DNA from: Candidatus Aquiluna sp. XM-24bin5 | GTDB taxonomy: Bacteria; Actinomycetota; Actinomycetia; Actinomycetales; Microbacteriaceae | Direction of reading: 5' to 3' | Assembly: GCA_003149555.1 (NCBI GenBank) | Contig: QCWE01000001.1 | Span: 646,546-710,545 of the forward strand | DNA length: 64,000 nucleotides | Shown here: positions 61,866 through 64,000 of the stretch, in pieces | Numbering within the stretch: the first letter of the stretch is position 1 | How the letters are laid out: each line of letters starts with the position of its first letter | Program-made: the position numbers and the translations under genes | The notes under the pieces: generated by a model | What the model was told of the DNA's origin: nothing | Database searches by the model: none | Seen by the model: only the letters and a program-made list of their open reading frames with translations

Positions 61866-63398
61866 TTGTTTTTATCTAAGATTCGTTCAATTTTTACCTC
61901 TTCGGACCCCCGCTACAAACCAAGACCATCGGTCCGTGAGGCGCTTACTGACCCCAAGCTACTTCTTAGAGAATCTCTGGCCGGATTGGTCGTTGCAATC
62001 GCCCTCATACCCGAGGCGATTGCCTTTTCTATCCTCGCTGGAGTAGATCCGAGGGTGGGGCTCTTCGCGAGCTTTGTAATGGCGATCACAACAGCGGTCC
62101 TAGGTGGGCGGCCCGCGATGATTTCTGCGGCAACCGGTGCAGTCGCTCTGGTAATCGCCCCGGTCGCCAGGGACTACGGCATTGACTACTTCCTGGCGAC
62201 CGTAATTCTCGCGGGTGTGTTTCAGCTCGTGCTGGGTGTCGCTGGAGCTGCGAAGTTGATGCGGTTTATCCCGCGCAGCGTGATGATTGGGTTTGTAAAC
62301 TCCCTGGCAATCTTGATTTTCATAGCTCAGCTGCCCCACCTCATTGATGTGCCATTCGCGGTTTACCCATTGGTAGCACTGGGGCTGGTTGTGATGGTTG
62401 TTCTTCCCCGCTTCACCAAAGTCATTCCGGCCCCACTAGTTGCAATCGTCCTTGTGATGGGAACTGTTTTGGTCATGGGCCTGAAGGTCCCAACCGTTGG
62501 CGACGAGGGTGAGTTGCCCCAATCCCTTCCGGAGCTGCTAACCCCAAACGTCCCGCTAACGATTGAAACTTTCAACATAATTGCTCCGTTCGCTCTTGCC
62601 ATGGCGCTGGTTGGTCTCCTGGAGTCGCTGCTTACAGCAAAGCTGGTTGACGAGATAACCGACACTCACTCACAAAAGACCCGTGAGACACTCGCTCAAG
62701 GCGTTGGAAATATCATCAGCGGCTTCCTCGGCGGAATGGGAGGTTGCGCGATGATCGGCCAGACCATGATCAACGTCAAAGCCAGCGGCGCGCGAACACG
62801 AATCTCGACCTTTTTAGCCGGTGTCTTTCTACTGCTCCTCGTTGTCGCGCTTGGTGAGTTTGTGCAAGCGATTCCTATGGCGGCGCTGGTGGCAGTGATG
62901 ATCATGGTCAGCATTAGTACCTTCAATTTCCACTCCGTTGCTCTGGCAACCCTCAAGCGCATGCCCAAAAGCGAGACTCTAGTGATGGTCTCAACTGCTG
63001 CGGTCGTCGTCTGGACGCATAACCTTGCAATCGGAGTCATAGCGGGTGTCCTGGTGGCGATGGTGGCCTTCGCAAGGAGGGTGGCTCACTTCGCAAATGT
63101 GAAGCGGTCAGTTGGAGGAGATGATGAAATTCAAGCAGCTCTATACACCGTAGAAGGAGAGCTCTTCTTCGCCAGCAGTAACGATCTAACGACCCTGTTT
63201 GAATACACCGACGATCCTCACTATGTGGTCATCGACGTTTCGGCTTCACACATCTGGGACGCCTCGACTGTCGCCGCACTTGATTCGATTGTTACAAAGT
63301 ACGAGTCTCTAGGGAAAGAGGTCTACATCAAAGGCATGAACCAGGCCAGCGAAACACTGCATGCGAGGCTGGCCGGAAACTTTGGTGACAACATCTAG
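61866..63398 (+). CDS. SulP family anion transporter with STAS domain
   Basis: 510 residues. A transmembrane domain of about 12-14 helices opens with [27 protein letters not shown], the SLC26/SulP signature, and includes [14 protein letters not shown]. The C-terminal STAS domain (about 405-510) has [19 protein letters not shown]. Members carry sulfate, bicarbonate or C4-dicarboxylates; the carbonic anhydrase at 20 kb makes bicarbonate possible but unproven. I place the start at TTG 61866 after GGAG; the open frame begins at 61803 and other starts are possible. Confidence 0.87.
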   Translation: MFLSKIRSIFTSSDPRYKPRPSVREALTDPKLLLRESLAGLVVAIALIPEAIAFSILAGVDPRVGLFASFVMAITTAVLGGRPAMISAATGAVALVIAPVARDYGIDYFLATVILAGVFQLVLGVAGAAKLMRFIPRSVMIGFVNSLAILIFIAQLPHLIDVPFAVYPLVALGLVVMVVLPRFTKVIPAPLVAIVLVMGTVLVMGLKVPTVGDEGELPQSLPELLTPNVPLTIETFNIIAPFALAMALVGLLESLLTAKLVDEITDTHSQKTRETLAQGVGNIISGFLGGMGGCAMIGQTMINVKASGARTRISTFLAGVFLLLLVVALGEFVQAIPMAALVAVMIMVSISTFNFHSVALATLKRMPKSETLVMVSTAAVVVWTHNLAIGVIAGVLVAMVAFARRVAHFANVKRSVGGDDEIQAALYTVEGELFFASSNDLTTLFEYTDDPHYVVIDVSASHIWDASTVAALDSIVTKYESLGKEVYIKGMNQASETLHARLAGNFGDNI

Positions 63399-63901
63399 GC
63401 AGCTTGCTGCTGCAAAGCCAAGAACTCCTGCCACTGCGGCATAGGTTTTTCCGCTCCCCTAACACTCCAGACCATACCCGTTGGCATCTTGGGTGTTACC
63501 CGGAGCTCCCAACCCATTTCTTGCGGCGTCTTGTCGCTCTTTGCGTTGTTGCACCTCAGGCAACAGGCAACCAGGTTCTCCCAGCTGTCCTGTCCGCCCC
63601 TAGATTTGGGGATCACGTGGTCAATGGTGTTCGCGCTCTTGCCGCAGTAGCCACAGCGGTGACCATCTCTGCGCAGCACGCCTCGTCTAGAGACCGGAAC
63701 CCTCCGTGAATTTGGAATCCGAACGTAGCGCTGGAGCAAAATGACCGCGGGCATGTCGAACTCTTGGCTTGCGCTACGCACCACCTCGCCTCCGGTTCCG
63801 GCTAGCACGGTTGCTTTTTGATTGAGGACCAATACGAGTGCCCTCTTGAAGGAAACGACCGCCAGCGGTTCGTAGCCTGCATTCAGTACGAGTGTGCGCA
63901 A
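63395..63901 (-). CDS. HNH endonuclease
   Basis: 168 residues. The actinobacterial HNH protein that begins RTLVLNAGYEPLAVVSFKRA. The zinc-finger cysteines are Cys83 and Cys86 (HRCGYCG) and Cys114 and Cys117 (CCLRCNNAK); the HNH core is TIDHVIPKSRGGQDSWENLV with His95 catalytic. It is a stand-alone chromosomal gene, not within an intron or phage. TTG 63901 has GGAG upstream. Its stop interlocks with that of the SulP gene (CTAG, 63395-63398). Confidence 0.9.
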   Translation of the reverse strand: MRTLVLNAGYEPLAVVSFKRALVLVLNQKATVLAGTGGEVVRSASQEFDMPAVILLQRYVRIPNSRRVPVSRRGVLRRDGHRCGYCGKSANTIDHVIPKSRGGQDSWENLVACCLRCNNAKSDKTPQEMGWELRVTPKMPTGMVWSVRGAEKPMPQWQEFLALQQQAA

Positions 63902-63962
63902 GATGTTCTCCTATCGAATTCGCCCACACGGCTTGTGAGTATTCGGTATCGACCCCGGGAAC

Positions 63963-63990
63963 AAAAAACGCGCCGCAAAAATGCGACGCG
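63963..63990 (-). terminator. Intrinsic terminator for a gene right of the window
   Basis: On the minus strand CGCG-T-CGCA, a five-base loop region and TGCG-G-CGCG form a stem (63969-63990) followed by TTTTTT. It would end a leftward transcript entering from beyond 64000, before the HNH gene. On the plus strand it is followed by CGGTTTTC and could act weakly. Confidence 0.65.
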
Positions 63991-64000
63991 CGGTTTTCTC

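Noticed and set aside
63395..63901. HNH gene as a homing or phage endonuclease
   Set aside because: It is a full-length member of a common actinobacterial chromosomal family with no intron, intein or phage genes around it.

Overview
The window looks like chromosome of a small, streamlined actinobacterium, most likely the Microbacteriaceae and perhaps the freshwater Luna lineage (Rhodoluna/Aquiluna-like). That is inference from gene families and gene order: FtsB-DUF501 next to enolase, DUF4245 after xseB, DUF4307 before greA, and the block tRNA-Gln, glmU, prs, rplY, pth, mfd, mazG. Base composition is moderate, TTG and GTG starts are common, and almost no DNA is non-coding. No stretch above 300 bases lacks a gene; the longest gaps carry tRNA genes. 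I see no insertion sequence, prophage, integrase or CRISPR array.

Layout. 1-3.2 kb: end of aroA, rsgA, hisN, an MFS exporter. 3.2-7.2 kb: two lipoproteins (one carrying a cytochrome b5 domain), cysK-cysE, a DUF3052-like protein, an EamA exporter. 7.2-14 kb: nitroreductase, typA, a small kinase, DedA, ychF, a DEDDh exonuclease, rmuC. 14-16.1 kb: a phosphofructokinase-type kinase with class II aldolase. 16-22 kb: pdxH, ispH, xseAB, DUF4245, carbonic anhydrase, fumC, a prepilin peptidase. 22-29.3 kb: phoH, uppS, trhA, DUF4307, greA, ilvA, htpX, lemA. 29.3-33 kb: an unusual short tRNA-Leu(UAA), NDH-2, a membrane-anchored subtilase, DUF501, ftsB. 33-45.4 kb: eno, hisS, a TetR regulator, mazG, mfd, pth, rplY, an amino-acid permease, prs, glmU, tRNA-Gln. 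45.5-52.2 kb: ABC-F, ispE, rsmA, tatD, metG, rsmI. 52.2-58 kb: a protein O-mannosyltransferase, TerC, a TIGR01777 epimerase, an H1-like protein, a membrane protein, GNAT, 5-FTHF cyclo-ligase, FmdB-like. 58-64 kb: a 1199-residue helicase-like protein without its catalytic residues, tRNA-Arg(CCU), a SulP transporter, an HNH nuclease.

Most genes are housekeeping: glycolysis (kinase, fba, eno), isoprenoid and cell-wall precursors (ispH, ispE, uppS, glmU), cysteine synthesis, translation and rRNA modification (rsgA, rsmA, rsmI, hisS, metG, rplY, pth), and DNA repair (mfd, xseAB, rmuC). The striking feature is compaction. More than 20 genes have a TANNNT-type -10 hexamer 6-9 bases before the start codon, implying leaderless mRNAs. 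In four cases the stop codon of the preceding gene forms the first half of that -10. In two divergent pairs the -10 boxes overlap. Six convergent pairs interlock their stop codons in one tetranucleotide. The best candidates for new biology are the dead helicase/nuclease-like protein at 58009-61608, the class-I-shaped tRNA-Leu(UAA), and this promoter/stop-codon architecture.
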